64,000 nucleotides of DNA from Spirosoma oryzae (GTDB lineage Bacteria; Bacteroidota; Bacteroidia; Cytophagales; Spirosomataceae), in the NCBI RefSeq assembly GCF_003002825.1, contig NZ_PVTE01000015.1, forward strand, positions 62,001 through 126,000. The letters run 5' to 3'. Shown here piece by piece: positions 43,176-52,491 of the stretch. The notes beneath the pieces are model-generated. The model was not told the origin of the DNA. It saw only the letters and a list, made by a program, of their open reading frames with translations, and searched no databases. The position numbers and the translations under genes were made by a program. Each line of letters begins with the position of its first letter. The stretch's first letter is position 1.

Positions 43176-46100
43176 TCAGGGTAAGCCCAGAATCTGTTCT
43201 AGGCGGATGACGGTTTGATTATAGCTGCCCAGCACGTCGACGTAACTGGAGCGGGTCTGAAAGGCCTGCGTGAGGGCCTGCGCGTACTGGAGATACCCGA
43301 TTTCTCCGGCCCGAAAGGCGACCCCGGCTTTCTCGACCAGCAGCCGGGCGGTGGGCAGTCCCGTTTGTTCGTAGTAGGTCAGGCTGCTTTGTAGTTTGCC
43401 GATCTCCTGCCCTATCGCCCGCAGATCGCCCTGTCGATTGCGTTGGGTTAAAGCCAGCGTTGCCTGGCTGATATCCTGACCCAGGCGGGCCGCTTCGACG
43501 CGGGCACGCTGGGGCCGGGTGAAAAGCGGTACAGCGATACCCGCTGAAACACCCTGAAACCGCTTTCCTCCGCCGTATGTCACTTCTTTATTGTCCACCG
43601 TGTAGGTGCCGATAAGCGACTGGTTGAAATAGCCGACCGAAAAGGTGGGTAAGAGCCGGGCTTTTTCGACGTCGGTTTGCCGGGCCGCAATGTCCGTCTG
43701 CTGCCGTAGCAGGGCCAGTTCCGGCGTAGCGGCCAGCGTAGCCGAATCCGTGACCAGGGGCAAGGCCCGGCGCGTAAGCAGACTATCGGTCGGGCGGATG
43801 GATTGATTGGTGTTGAGCAGCGTTTGCAGGCGGCTGAGCACGATCTGCCGGTCCGCTTCGGTCTGGGCTAAGCTGTTGCGCAACTCGCCTACCTGATTAG
43901 TGGCGGTAGCGACTTCGATGGCCGTGCCCTCCCCGATTTTTAACCGCAGTTCGGTAGCCGCCCGGAACGCGACCAGCAGGCTGTCCTGCGCCCGAAGCAA
44001 CCGGCGTCGTTCAGCCAGATACAGCCAGTCATAATAAGCTCCTTTCACCTGCGTCCGCAGTTCATTCTGGCTCACCCGCGCCTGGAGTTCACTACCGGCC
44101 ACGTTCGCATCGGCCAGCCGGCCCAGTTGCCGGACTAATTTGGGGTTGGGCAGGCTTTGGGAGACGGTAAAGTTATTGTCAAAATTGATGCTGTTGTACT
44201 GACCGGCCAGCCAGGAAAGGCTGGTGGCCCCCACGTCACGGGCGACCCTGCGACCCGTCTGCTGCTGCGCGATACTCAAGGCGTTGATGCGGGCGGTGCC
44301 GTTACTGGTGGCTGCCTGTTTCAGGGCGACATCGAGGGACAGGGAGCCGGTCATCAGTTGCGGTACCTGAGCGGTTGCCGATGTAGTCATACCGGTGACA
44401 AGGCCCAACGCGACCAAGAGCAGCCAACCGGTCAGTTTTCCGACGGCGGTTGGGTGATTTGGTGGTAGGGCAGCCGTAGTTGGCTTATCCCCCCTTGGGT
44501 TATTTTTCTCCCCTGTGCTCTGTTCCCACCAATACAGACAGGGCAGTACGAGCAGGGTCAGCAGGGTAGCCGACACCAGTCCGCCGATAACCACCGTAGC
44601 TAAGGGCCGCTGTACTTCAGCACCCGCCGAGGTGGCCAGCGCCATCGGCAAAAAGCCGAGCGAGGCTACCAGGGCGGTCATCATCACTGGTCGAAGTCGC
44701 GTGGCTGTCCCTTGCAGAATGCGGTCCCGGAGATCCAGGTCAGTTTCGGTTTTGAGGTGATTGAACTCCCCAATTAGGACGATGCCATTGAGTACAGCCA
44801 CCCCGAAGAGGGCGATGAATCCCACCCCCGCCGAGATGCTGAAGGGCATGCCCCGGAGCGACAGAGCCATCACTCCTCCAATGGCTGATAGCGGTATGGC
44901 CGAAAAAATCAGCAGGCTCTGCCGGATGGAGCTAACGGTAAAAAATAAGAGGAGGAAGATCAGGCCCAGAGCTACTGGCACGGCAATGCTGAGCCGGTCT
45001 TTAGCTTCCTGCAAGTTCTGAAACTGCCCGCCGTAGGTAACGTAGTAACCTGGAGGCAACTTGATCTGTCCGTTGATTTTCTCCTGCAACTCCGTCACTA
45101 CCGTCTCTACATCCCGGCCCCGAACGTTGAACGCCACCGTAATACGCCGTTTGGCATCTTCCCGCTGAATCTGGTTGACACTATTCTGGAATGAAATGTC
45201 GGCCACCTGACTCAGGGGAATTTGCTGGTCGTCCTGAGTACCGATGAGCAGGTTCTGCACGTCTTCGAGCCGCTGTCGACTTTGTGCCTGTAGGCGGACG
45301 ACCAGATCGTAGCGCCGTTCCCCTTCGTAGACCACCCCGGCGGTGGCCCCGGCAAAAGCCGCCTGCAACGAACGGTTGGCCTCATCGACCGACAGGCCAA
45401 AGCGGGCCAGCGCATCGCGGTCAAACTTGACCACAATCTGGGGCAGTCCCGAAACCTGTTCGACATATAAATCTTCGGCTCCTGGTACCGAGCCAACGAT
45501 ACGACCAATCCGGCCCGCGTAATCAGTCAGTATCCCTAGATCCTCGCCGAAGAGTTTGATAGCGATGTCCTGCTTAACCCCCGAAATCAATTCGCTGAAG
45601 CGCATCTGAATCGGTTGGAGAAAACTGAAACTCACGCCCGGAATCTGTTGCAGTTTCGCCTGCATCAGTTCGGCCAGTTCTTCCCGACTGGTGGCCGATG
45701 TCCAGTCGGCGCGGTCTTTGAGGATCACCATTAGGTCGGTGGCTTCCAAAGGCATTGGATCAGTGGGTATTTCGCTGGAGCCGATCTTGCCCACCGTCTC
45801 GATAACTTCCGGGAAGCTGGCCTTCAGAATTCGACCGGCCTTCAAGTTAGCCTCGATGGATTCGGCCAGCGAGGCACCGGTCATCACCCGCATTTCGACG
45901 GCAAAATCCCCTTCGTCTAACTGAGGAATAAACTCGCCCCCCAAGCGACTGAAGATGAACCCTGCGACGACCAGCAGCCCGACCGACCCGCCCACCACAA
46001 TCCCCCGGTGGTTCAGCGTCCAGCGAATGGCCGGGTCATAGATGCGGTGAAAGAAACCGACAATGCGGTCGGAGATAGTCTGGGTACCCTCCCGGATGGG

Positions 46101-47621
46101 TTTGCGGCTCAGCAGCAAGGCCGAAATCATCGGCACATAGGTTAACGACAGGATAAAGGCCCCCATAATGGCGAAGACCACTGTTTGGGCCATCGGGCGA
46201 AACATCTTGCCCTCGACGCCCACTAAAGCCAGAATCGGCAGGTAGACGATCAGAATGATTATCTCGCCAAAGGCGGCTGACGAACGAATCCGACTGGCCG
46301 ACTCAAAGACTTCATCATCCATCTCGGTTTGCGTAAGGTGATGGCGGTACTTTTTCTGCGCGATGTGGTGCAGGGTAGCTTCGACAATAATGACGGCCCC
46401 GTCCACAATTAATCCGAAATCAATCGCTCCCAGACTCATCAGATTTCCCGACACGCCGAAGAGATTCATTAATGAGACGGCAAACAGCATGGCTAGCGGA
46501 ATGACTGAAGCCACCACCAGCCCGGCCCGCCAGTTGCCCAGCAGCAGCACCAGCACGAAAATGACGATAAGGGCCCCTTCGATCAGGTTTTTCTCAACCG
46601 TACCGATGGCCCGGTTCACTAATTTGGTGCGGTCCAGAAAGGCCTGCAATTCGACCCCCTGGGGCAGGGATTTGGTGATCTGTGCCATACGCTGTTTGAC
46701 CTGCCCGATTACCTGCGCGGCATTGGCTCCTTTGAGCATGAGCACGATGCCCCCCACCACCTCGCTTTTGCCGTTCTGAACCATTGCCCCGTAGCGAACA
46801 GCACTCCCCAACTGCACCTGGGCCACGTCGCGCACCAGCACGGGAATCCCCCCCGGCGTTCGGTGAACGACAATCTTGCCGATGTCAGCCAGCGTGCGGA
46901 TGAGGCCTTCAGAGCGAATGAAATAGGCATTGGGTCGTCGGTCGATGTAAGCCCCCCCGGTATTCTGGTTGTTGGTTTCTAAGGCGGAGAATAACTCGTT
47001 CATCGTCACGCCCGACGCGCGTAGCCGCTGGGGATCGACCGCCACTTCGTACTGTTTGAGGTAGCCCCCGAAACTGCTCACCTCTGCCACACCCTTCGTG
47101 CCCAGCAACTGACGACGCACAATCCAGTCCTGAATCGAGCGGAGTTCCATCGCCGGGTATTGCTTCTCGTACCCCGGTTTGGGTTGCAGGACGTACTGGT
47201 AGATTTCGCCCAAGCCCGTCGAGACTGGCCCCAATTCGGGCTCGCCCGTGCCAGCCGGAATCTGGGATCGGGCCGCGATCAGGCGTTCGCTAACCTGCTG
47301 CCGGGCGAAGTAAATATCAGTATTATCCTCGAAGACAACCGTGACGACCGACAGACCGAAGCGGGAGATGGACCGCACTTCGAGCAATCCCGGCAAATTG
47401 GCCATTGTCTGCTCAATGGGAAAGCTGATGAGTCGCTCAACGTCGGGGGCCGACAGGGCCGGACTTTGAGTAATGACCTGTACCTGGTTATTGGTAATAT
47501 CGGGCAAGGCATCGATGGGCAGGCGGGTGAGCGAATAACCGCCCCAAGTAACTAGGGCTAGTGTGAGCAGCCCGATGATAAGTTTATTCTGAATAGAAAA
47601 ATGGATGATACGATCCAGCAT
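43176..47621 (-). CDS. czcA: CzcA-type RND pump fused to a TolC-like outer-membrane domain
   Basis: A 1481-residue fusion. Residues 1 to about 1045 are a complete heavy-metal RND pump (start MLDRIIHFSIQNK; IDFGLIVDGAVIIVEA in TM4; TYVPMISALLLSRKP; GIVLIGEFNHL near the end). Residues about 1062-1085 are hydrophobic and end in TSATAQ, like a signal peptide with a cleavage site. Residues about 1086-1481 are a TolC-like protein with long Q/A/R-rich helices. RND pumps end in the cytosol, so the inner segment would carry the TolC part across the membrane. The ATG at 47621 is the family start. Confidence 0.9.
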   Translation of the reverse strand: MLDRIIHFSIQNKLIIGLLTLALVTWGGYSLTRLPIDALPDITNNQVQVITQSPALSAPDVERLISFPIEQTMANLPGLLEVRSISRFGLSVVTVVFEDNTDIYFARQQVSERLIAARSQIPAGTGEPELGPVSTGLGEIYQYVLQPKPGYEKQYPAMELRSIQDWIVRRQLLGTKGVAEVSSFGGYLKQYEVAVDPQRLRASGVTMNELFSALETNNQNTGGAYIDRRPNAYFIRSEGLIRTLADIGKIVVHRTPGGIPVLVRDVAQVQLGSAVRYGAMVQNGKSEVVGGIVLMLKGANAAQVIGQVKQRMAQITKSLPQGVELQAFLDRTKLVNRAIGTVEKNLIEGALIVIFVLVLLLGNWRAGLVVASVIPLAMLFAVSLMNLFGVSGNLMSLGAIDFGLIVDGAVIIVEATLHHIAQKKYRHHLTQTEMDDEVFESASRIRSSAAFGEIIILIVYLPILALVGVEGKMFRPMAQTVVFAIMGAFILSLTYVPMISALLLSRKPIREGTQTISDRIVGFFHRIYDPAIRWTLNHRGIVVGGSVGLLVVAGFIFSRLGGEFIPQLDEGDFAVEMRVMTGASLAESIEANLKAGRILKASFPEVIETVGKIGSSEIPTDPMPLEATDLMVILKDRADWTSATSREELAELMQAKLQQIPGVSFSFLQPIQMRFSELISGVKQDIAIKLFGEDLGILTDYAGRIGRIVGSVPGAEDLYVEQVSGLPQIVVKFDRDALARFGLSVDEANRSLQAAFAGATAGVVYEGERRYDLVVRLQAQSRQRLEDVQNLLIGTQDDQQIPLSQVADISFQNSVNQIQREDAKRRITVAFNVRGRDVETVVTELQEKINGQIKLPPGYYVTYGGQFQNLQEAKDRLSIAVPVALGLIFLLLFFTVSSIRQSLLIFSAIPLSAIGGVMALSLRGMPFSISAGVGFIALFGVAVLNGIVLIGEFNHLKTETDLDLRDRILQGTATRLRPVMMTALVASLGFLPMALATSAGAEVQRPLATVVIGGLVSATLLTLLVLPCLYWWEQSTGEKNNPRGDKPTTAALPPNHPTAVGKLTGWLLLVALGLVTGMTTSATAQVPQLMTGSLSLDVALKQAATSNGTARINALSIAQQQTGRRVARDVGATSLSWLAGQYNSINFDNNFTVSQSLPNPKLVRQLGRLADANVAGSELQARVSQNELRTQVKGAYYDWLYLAERRRLLRAQDSLLVAFRAATELRLKIGEGTAIEVATATNQVGELRNSLAQTEADRQIVLSRLQTLLNTNQSIRPTDSLLTRRALPLVTDSATLAATPELALLRQQTDIAARQTDVEKARLLPTFSVGYFNQSLIGTYTVDNKEVTYGGGKRFQGVSAGIAVPLFTRPQRARVEAARLGQDISQATLALTQRNRQGDLRAIGQEIGKLQSSLTYYEQTGLPTARLLVEKAGVAFRAGEIGYLQYAQALTQAFQTRSSYVDVLGSYNQTVIRLEQILGLP

Positions 47622-47725
47622 GACAGAATCTGAACAGGTGATTGTTAAGAAGATGCCGCACACAAACGGACTGCACACGCCTTTAAAAAAGGTGCAGCAG
47701 TCAGCTCATAAAAGCGGAGGGGTGT

Positions 47726-48061
47726 TCAGACCCGTATTTGAGGAGGTTGCCAGATGGCCGCATCAGGGGTAGCCCAATGCGTGGGGGAGTAGGTGAAATG
47801 GTCAGTGGAAATCATCACCCCATCTGTGGGCGGGATTAAACGATAACCGTACTTAAGCAGAACGGTCAGCGTAGCCGCGCAGCAGGCACAGGTACAGAAC
47901 GGCGTACATTGATCCTCATGTTGATGCGCCGATCCGGGAAGTGAACCTTTGATTGAGGACACATAGGTGTCCTGACCCGCTATTGGCAGGTGTTCATCCG
48001 CACAGGGCCATAGCGATAGACCAAGCAGATACAGAGATAGTATGGTTGTCAACCATTTCAC
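47726..48061 (-). CDS. Small DUF6660-like protein
   Basis: A 111-residue protein, with start placed at GTG 48061 because it gives VKWLTTILSLYLLGLSLWPCAD, the opening typical of this Bacteroidota family (hydrophobic segment ending with PC-D). A TTG at 48103 would add 14 residues. A second part has a cysteine cluster CTPFCTCACC and a later hydrophobic stretch. Such small proteins usually precede RND metal-efflux genes, as here, 104 bp ahead of the CzcA-TolC gene. The cysteine cluster suggests metal binding; the role is unknown. Confidence 0.6.
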   Translation of the reverse strand: MKWLTTILSLYLLGLSLWPCADEHLPIAGQDTYVSSIKGSLPGSAHQHEDQCTPFCTCACCAATLTVLLKYGYRLIPPTDGVMISTDHFTYSPTHWATPDAAIWQPPQIRV

Positions 48062-48490
48062 AGCCGCAAAGGTATGGTGGGAAATGGTGCAACAGGTAGT
48101 CAAAAAGGCAAAGTTAATCAGTTGTTTCCTAGTTCAGGTAAGCGTCTAAGGTACGACTGGGTCGTTAACACAGTTGGCCGCTGCCGTATATCCGCCATGA
48201 AGAACCATAAATCACTTAACAAAGAGCTGTTTAATTCAGAATTTACGCCCTTATCGATCAATTATAACGAACAAACAACTTTGCCATGTATGTACGTGTA
48301 AAAGCCGGTACCGCAACGGCGGACCGTGCCGGAGCGGGTCATTCTTGATGCTCTTAATCCTTGAAAAAACGTTATGACCATCCGAGCCCGAAAGACAGCA
48401 GCCAGCGATCTAAACTCACTCTTATACCGAGTACTACACACTACTTGCCAAAGTGGTGCCCATAGTGAGAGGTCAAACCAGTATAACTAA
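48062..48490. other. Intergenic stretch without an accepted gene
   Basis: No gene is supported here. It holds the presumed promoter region of the minus-strand zinc/cadmium operon, and several stops in all frames. The right end adjoins a restriction-gene relic, which suggests rearranged DNA. Confidence 0.5.
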
Positions 48491-48745
48491 CTCATTAACG
48501 AAATTTTACGGGCTCTACGTAGCAGATATACGGCAATGGCCGACCGCCCTGAATATGTCAGCTACCCCTTTATTCAGACGATCATCAGCCGTTTCGTCAG
48601 ACACGGTATCGTGGACCGGGCGATGCTATTCGAGCCGCCCTTCACGACTCTCCACGATCAGGGTGTTTCCAGTGTTTTTCCCATCGATACCGGTCGCATC
48701 GTGAGCATCGTGGAAAGCCTCAACCGGAATGTCATGGTGGCATAA
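48491..48745 (+). pseudogene. hsdR: Remnant of a type I restriction endonuclease R subunit (C-terminal)
   Basis: From just after a TAA at 48488-48490, the frame reads about 84 residues ending in VESLNRNVMVA and a stop. The central part (YPFIQTIISRFVRHGIVDRA followed by LFEPPFTTLHDQGV) resembles the C-terminal EcoEI-R domain of type I restriction R subunits, where the protein ends shortly after the PPFT segment. Helicase and nuclease domains are absent and no other restriction gene is nearby. It is a relic, and the assignment rests on that short motif. Confidence 0.5.
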
Positions 48746-48824
48746 TCTTACTCTGGCAAAGGTTTGTTGGCATTTGCCAGCCCCCTGTCATGGATTTCCC
48801 CGCAGGAAATCCCCTTCGGGCGGG

Positions 48825-49340
48825 TCACCGCTGATACTGTTGCTGCCACATCTGCGCCGTTGAGAAACGAGCTTCGATAAGGCGCTGTTGGCGCTCTACC
48901 GCATCAGCAGTCGGATAGGCGTCCATTGTCAGTTGAGCAATTCTCCGTAGCTCAGTCGCCCAATTCACCCCGACCCGCTGCATTCCATAAAAGCAGTTGG
49001 TTGGGTAGCTGGCCAGAATTAATCCCACTGTTGACTGGTCTGACTTAATCCAGATGGTGCGAATGTTCTCCGATACCCGACGAATATTGAAGGGACAATC
49101 GAATGTAACCTGGTGATTCGGAAAATGAACCAGAAGATAAGGGACTTGATCCTGCACGAATAACCCTAATTGAGCCCCGTCAGTCTGCCACATAACACGG
49201 TCCTGCTGGTACTGGGCCGAATATAAATGGATGTCCAAAAAATCGGTATTTGCCCGAACCACTGGTGCATCGGGAGCCATATGGGCCGGGGCCGGATCAG
49301 GCATTGGCTCTCCGACGGTATAAGTCAGAATATTACCCAC
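48825..49340 (-). CDS. Hypothetical protein
   Basis: A 171-residue soluble protein that I do not recognise. The likely start is GTG 49340 (an in-frame ATG at 49304 is an alternative). It is rich in Gln and Tyr, with VPYLLVHFPNHQVTFDCPF in the middle and a helical C-terminus (TADAVERQQRLIEARFSTAQMWQQQY). It lies 20 bp after the 117-residue gene at 49361 on the same strand, and the two may be co-transcribed. Confidence 0.6.
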   Translation of the reverse strand: MGNILTYTVGEPMPDPAPAHMAPDAPVVRANTDFLDIHLYSAQYQQDRVMWQTDGAQLGLFVQDQVPYLLVHFPNHQVTFDCPFNIRRVSENIRTIWIKSDQSTVGLILASYPTNCFYGMQRVGVNWATELRRIAQLTMDAYPTADAVERQQRLIEARFSTAQMWQQQYQR

Positions 49341-49360
49341 GACACGAGTTGGTTGTTAAT

Positions 49361-49714
49361 TCAATCATTGGCATCAGAGTCATCAGGATGCTGTTCGTTG
49401 AGCAGCTGATCCAATCGCTTTTTCCAGTCAGCGGCTCCATCTATGTTGCGGTAGGCTTCCTCACCATAGCGTTGCATGGCATAATGTAAAAGGTAGGCCT
49501 GGGTTTGGTAATCAAATTTCTCCGCCCAGACAGGCCAGAATTTATCAATTGTCAATGTCTCATGATCACCGTGCCAATACATCTGCCACGCGTAATCGAA
49601 TGAAGGATTTTTGCGTAGGTATTCGATATCCTGTCGGCGGTAGTTATGAATAAGCAGGTTCAGCGCATTGACCGTTGTCAATTCCAGCCGGTAACTGGCC
49701 ACAAGGTTGTTCAT
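49361..49714 (-). CDS. Hypothetical protein
   Basis: A 117-residue soluble, acidic, helical protein that I do not recognise. It is rich in Tyr and Trp (FDYAWQMYWHGD, KFWPVWAEKFDYQTQAYLLHYAMQRYGEEAYRN) and ends in an acidic tail (HPDDSDAND). The start at ATG 49714 is clear. It is followed on the same strand by the gene at 48825, and the pair may form an operon. No toxin, antitoxin or immunity motif was seen. Confidence 0.6.
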   Translation of the reverse strand: MNNLVASYRLELTTVNALNLLIHNYRRQDIEYLRKNPSFDYAWQMYWHGDHETLTIDKFWPVWAEKFDYQTQAYLLHYAMQRYGEEAYRNIDGAADWKKRLDQLLNEQHPDDSDAND

Positions 49715-49883
49715 AGGTATGGTCCGGGATTGGCGGGCAACTTACGAAAAGAGATTGGACAGTAAAATACCGGAACGACTTGTAAGAAAGAAGAACCTAC
49801 CGTACTTCCCGATTCTGACCGGCTGGTCGACTCGTCAGTTTCTAACTCGTAAGGCCAGACAGATGTAGTGCATCCGTTTTGCG

Positions 49884-50546
49884 TCAGGGCACTATACCGA
49901 TAATCATGCCTGTACCAAGATAGCCCCGGTACGTGCCGCACTGCACGTACTGGTACGCATCATTGCGCCGGAGCAGCCGGACGGTTTCGTGGCTGGACAC
50001 GATGTAAACCACTTTCGACCGGTAGCTGGCCCGTTGAAACAGAATCGCGTAGGGCCGCAGTTGTAGCGTTTGCCCCGGCGTCAGTTGTTCCAGATGAACC
50101 TCGATCAGCGGCCCGTCAGTCGGGTTTGCCATTGCCCGTTGACGGCCTTTAACCAACGCACCGTTTACGGTTTTTTCAATGGCCATCAGCCGGAGCAGAA
50201 CAGCGTTGTAAATGGCTGTATTGCCGTAATCAGGGTTTTGTTTTTCTAACTGATACAGGTAGTTATGCAGTGCACTCTGAACGATAGAATAGACAGGGGG
50301 ATCGACAACGGACAGTTGGTTAAGCCGATTGCCGATGCCCGTCAACTGATGGTCTATTGTTCGCCCGTGCTGCAGATAAGCCGTTTCGGGTTGGTGGGTG
50401 TAGCGCCAGGCACCTTCCCGCGTGTAATCGATCCTGTACGATTGCGCGTGTCCGTACCCCGTCGCGATCACAAACATACCTGCCAGCCCCACTCGCCATC
50501 TGGTCAGTCCTGCCTTGTATCCCCGGTTCCAAGCTAGCCTTTTCAT
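49884..50546 (-). CDS. Exported hypothetical protein
   Basis: A 220-residue protein with a signal peptide in the first 35 residues (KAGLTRWRVGLAGMFVIATGYGHA-Q). The start is placed at ATG 50546; an ATG at 50570 is also possible. It is a globular protein with helical (NYLYQLEKQNPDYGNTAIYN) and beta (VVYIVSSHETVRLLRRNDAY) parts and no recognised domain. It lies 43 bp after the metallophosphoesterase gene, so it may be the last gene of the arsenic operon, but nothing in it points to arsenic. Confidence 0.6.
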   Translation of the reverse strand: MKRLAWNRGYKAGLTRWRVGLAGMFVIATGYGHAQSYRIDYTREGAWRYTHQPETAYLQHGRTIDHQLTGIGNRLNQLSVVDPPVYSIVQSALHNYLYQLEKQNPDYGNTAIYNAVLLRLMAIEKTVNGALVKGRQRAMANPTDGPLIEVHLEQLTPGQTLQLRPYAILFQRASYRSKVVYIVSSHETVRLLRRNDAYQYVQCGTYRGYLGTGMIIGIVP

Positions 50547-50589
50547 ATCGCTCGACGTGTGAATAGCCATGATCAAAATTGATAGTTGC

Positions 50590-51423
50590 TCAATGGCCTG
50601 TCCGAAGCATGTCGGCGTAGGGATTGGGCAGTTCGCTGTCCTCAACGGCTGTGGCTGCCCGCTCGACGTCGTAGGCAACCCGGATAAAATCGACTTGTAC
50701 CCCGCCTACCTCACCAGGCCGGGCCAATCCAGGACGGGCCAATCCAGGCTGGGCCGTTTCATCGATCGTTAGCAGCACATAGACCGCGCGGGGGTCGCCG
50801 TCTTTGGGTTTGCCCACCGAGCCGATGTTGATGGCATGGCGGAAGTATGTTTCTTCGCCAGGTGCTTCGGCACTGACCACCTTGTGAAATGGTTTGTGGG
50901 TGTGGCCGAAACAGAGAATATCGGCATCGGCCCCCTCCATCACCCGGCCTAAACTCCGGTCGCCCCGGTCTTCAAACAGGTACTCGTTCACACGCCGGGG
51001 ACTGCCGTGTACTAACAGCAGCGTAAAGGGCTTTTGCTGCTGCCAGAGTTTATCGGGATCGTAGCCCAACTCAAACTCGACCCGAATATGGGTGGGCAGA
51101 GTGCGCAGGTAAGCCCGCTCCGCATCACCAACCACCTGATTGGTGTAAGCGATGGAGACCTTTCCCATCGCCTTTTCGTCCTCCTCTCGGTAAGCACAGC
51201 CGCAATCATCGCTGTGCCGGCCGATACCGTAATCATAGTTACCCGCAATGCAGGGGATACCCCGCTTTCGGATGGTATTGATGACCTCGTTAGGCCAGAT
51301 GTTATAACCCACCAGGTCACCCAGGCAGTAGATGGCATCGGGTTTCTGTTGGTCGATGTCGGTCAGTACTGCTTCTAAAGCGGGCAGGTTGGCGTGAATG
51401 TCGGAGAAGAGAGCAATTTTCAT
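50590..51423 (-). CDS. Metallophosphoesterase (calcineurin-like), copy 1
   Basis: A 277-residue enzyme with the calcineurin-like metal sites: SDIHAN (residues 7-12), GDLVGY, GNYD, VHGSPRR and GHTHKPF. The DCGCAY segment near residue 75 is typical of a subgroup that has GNYD instead of GNHD. An insertion with repeated RPGLA units (from a 15-bp DNA repeat at 50721-50755) lies near residue 230. It overlaps the Acr3 stop by 4 bp and is a paralogue of the protein at 53604-54374. Its substrate in an arsenic operon is unknown. Confidence 0.85.
   Translation of the reverse strand: MKIALFSDIHANLPALEAVLTDIDQQKPDAIYCLGDLVGYNIWPNEVINTIRKRGIPCIAGNYDYGIGRHSDDCGCAYREEDEKAMGKVSIAYTNQVVGDAERAYLRTLPTHIRVEFELGYDPDKLWQQQKPFTLLLVHGSPRRVNEYLFEDRGDRSLGRVMEGADADILCFGHTHKPFHKVVSAEAPGEETYFRHAINIGSVGKPKDGDPRAVYVLLTIDETAQPGLARPGLARPGEVGGVQVDFIRVAYDVERAATAVEDSELPNPYADMLRTGH
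50721..50755. repeat. 15-bp in-frame tandem repeat inside metallophosphoesterase copy 1
   Basis: GGGCCAATCCAGGAC (50721-50735) is repeated as GGGCCAATCCAGGCT (50736-50750), with five more bases of a third copy. Being 15 bp, it keeps frame and produces tandem RPGLA units in a probable surface loop, so repeat number could vary without breaking the gene. Confidence 0.8.
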
Positions 51424-52484
51424 TGGGCAGATGGGTTGAAGGTGTTACGTTGTTTGAGCGCGAAATTGACCATTAGAATTAGGACGGGTACTTCAATGAG
51501 TGGTCCCACGACGGCGGCAAACGCAGCCCCGGAGTTGATACCGAATACGGCGATGGCCACGGCAATGCCCAGCTCGAAGTTGTTACCCGCTGCGGTAAAG
51601 GCCAGCGAGGTCGATTTAGCGTAGTTGGTACCGGCCCGCTTGGCCAGAAAAAAGGCCGAGAAAAACATAATGACGAAGTACACCGTCAGGGGCAGGGCGA
51701 TGCGAAGCACGTCGAAGGGAATCGAGACGATCAACCTGCCTTTGAGACTGAACATGACCACGATCGTGAACAGCAGAGCCACCAGCGTCATTGGGCTAAC
51801 GGCGGGCAGGAACGTATTTTCGTACCAGTCCACCGATTTGAGTCGGGTCAGCACGATGCGCGACAGGATGCCGGCCAGAAACGGTAAGCCCAGATAAATG
51901 AATACGCTTTGGGCCACTTCGCCGATGGTGATATTGACCTTATAGCCCTGCAAACCGAACAGGGGCGGCAGCACGGTGATAAACACGTAAGCATAGACCG
52001 AATAGAACAGCACCTGAAACACGCTGTTGAATGCCACCAGACCGGCCGCGTACAGCCGATCGCCACCGGCCAGATCATTCCAGACGATGACCATCGCAAT
52101 GCAGCGGGCAATACCGATCATAATCAGCCCCGTCATGTATTCGGGCTTATCGGGCAGGAAAATGACTGCCAGTCCGAACATCAGCAGTGGCCCGATGACC
52201 CAGTTCTGAAGCAGTGACAAACCCAGGATTTTGGGATTACTGAACACTTTGGGCAGCTCCCCGAAGCGAACTTTGGCCAGTGGAGGGTACATCATCAGAA
52301 TCAGTCCGATGGCCAGCGGCACGTTGGTGGTGCCGACGTTGAACTGGTTGATGAATCCTTCTGTCTGCGGAAAAAAGTAGCCAATGGCTACACCGATGGC
52401 CATGGCCAGAAAAATCCACAGGGTCAGAAACCGGTCCAGAAACGAGAGCCGGGGTTGTTGGGTAAGTGTTGGCGTACTAAGCAT
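51420..52484 (-). CDS. acr3: Acr3-type arsenite efflux permease
   Basis: A 354-residue membrane protein with ten hydrophobic segments, matching the Acr3 (BART superfamily) arsenite exporters: [19 protein letters not shown] at the start, then [21 protein letters not shown], where Cys128 is the conserved residue needed for arsenite transport. The ATG at 52484 is the family start. It is in an operon with ArsR, ArsO and two metallophosphoesterases, 7 bp after the ArsO-like gene. Confidence 0.93.
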   Translation of the reverse strand: MLSTPTLTQQPRLSFLDRFLTLWIFLAMAIGVAIGYFFPQTEGFINQFNVGTTNVPLAIGLILMMYPPLAKVRFGELPKVFSNPKILGLSLLQNWVIGPLLMFGLAVIFLPDKPEYMTGLIMIGIARCIAMVIVWNDLAGGDRLYAAGLVAFNSVFQVLFYSVYAYVFITVLPPLFGLQGYKVNITIGEVAQSVFIYLGLPFLAGILSRIVLTRLKSVDWYENTFLPAVSPMTLVALLFTIVVMFSLKGRLIVSIPFDVLRIALPLTVYFVIMFFSAFFLAKRAGTNYAKSTSLAFTAAGNNFELGIAVAIAVFGINSGAAFAAVVGPLIEVPVLILMVNFALKQRNTFNPSAQ

Positions 52485-52491
52485 AAGAGAG

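Noticed and set aside
49711-49941. 76-residue frame between the unknown genes
   Set aside because: It overlaps the end of the exported protein gene in another frame and looks non-coding.
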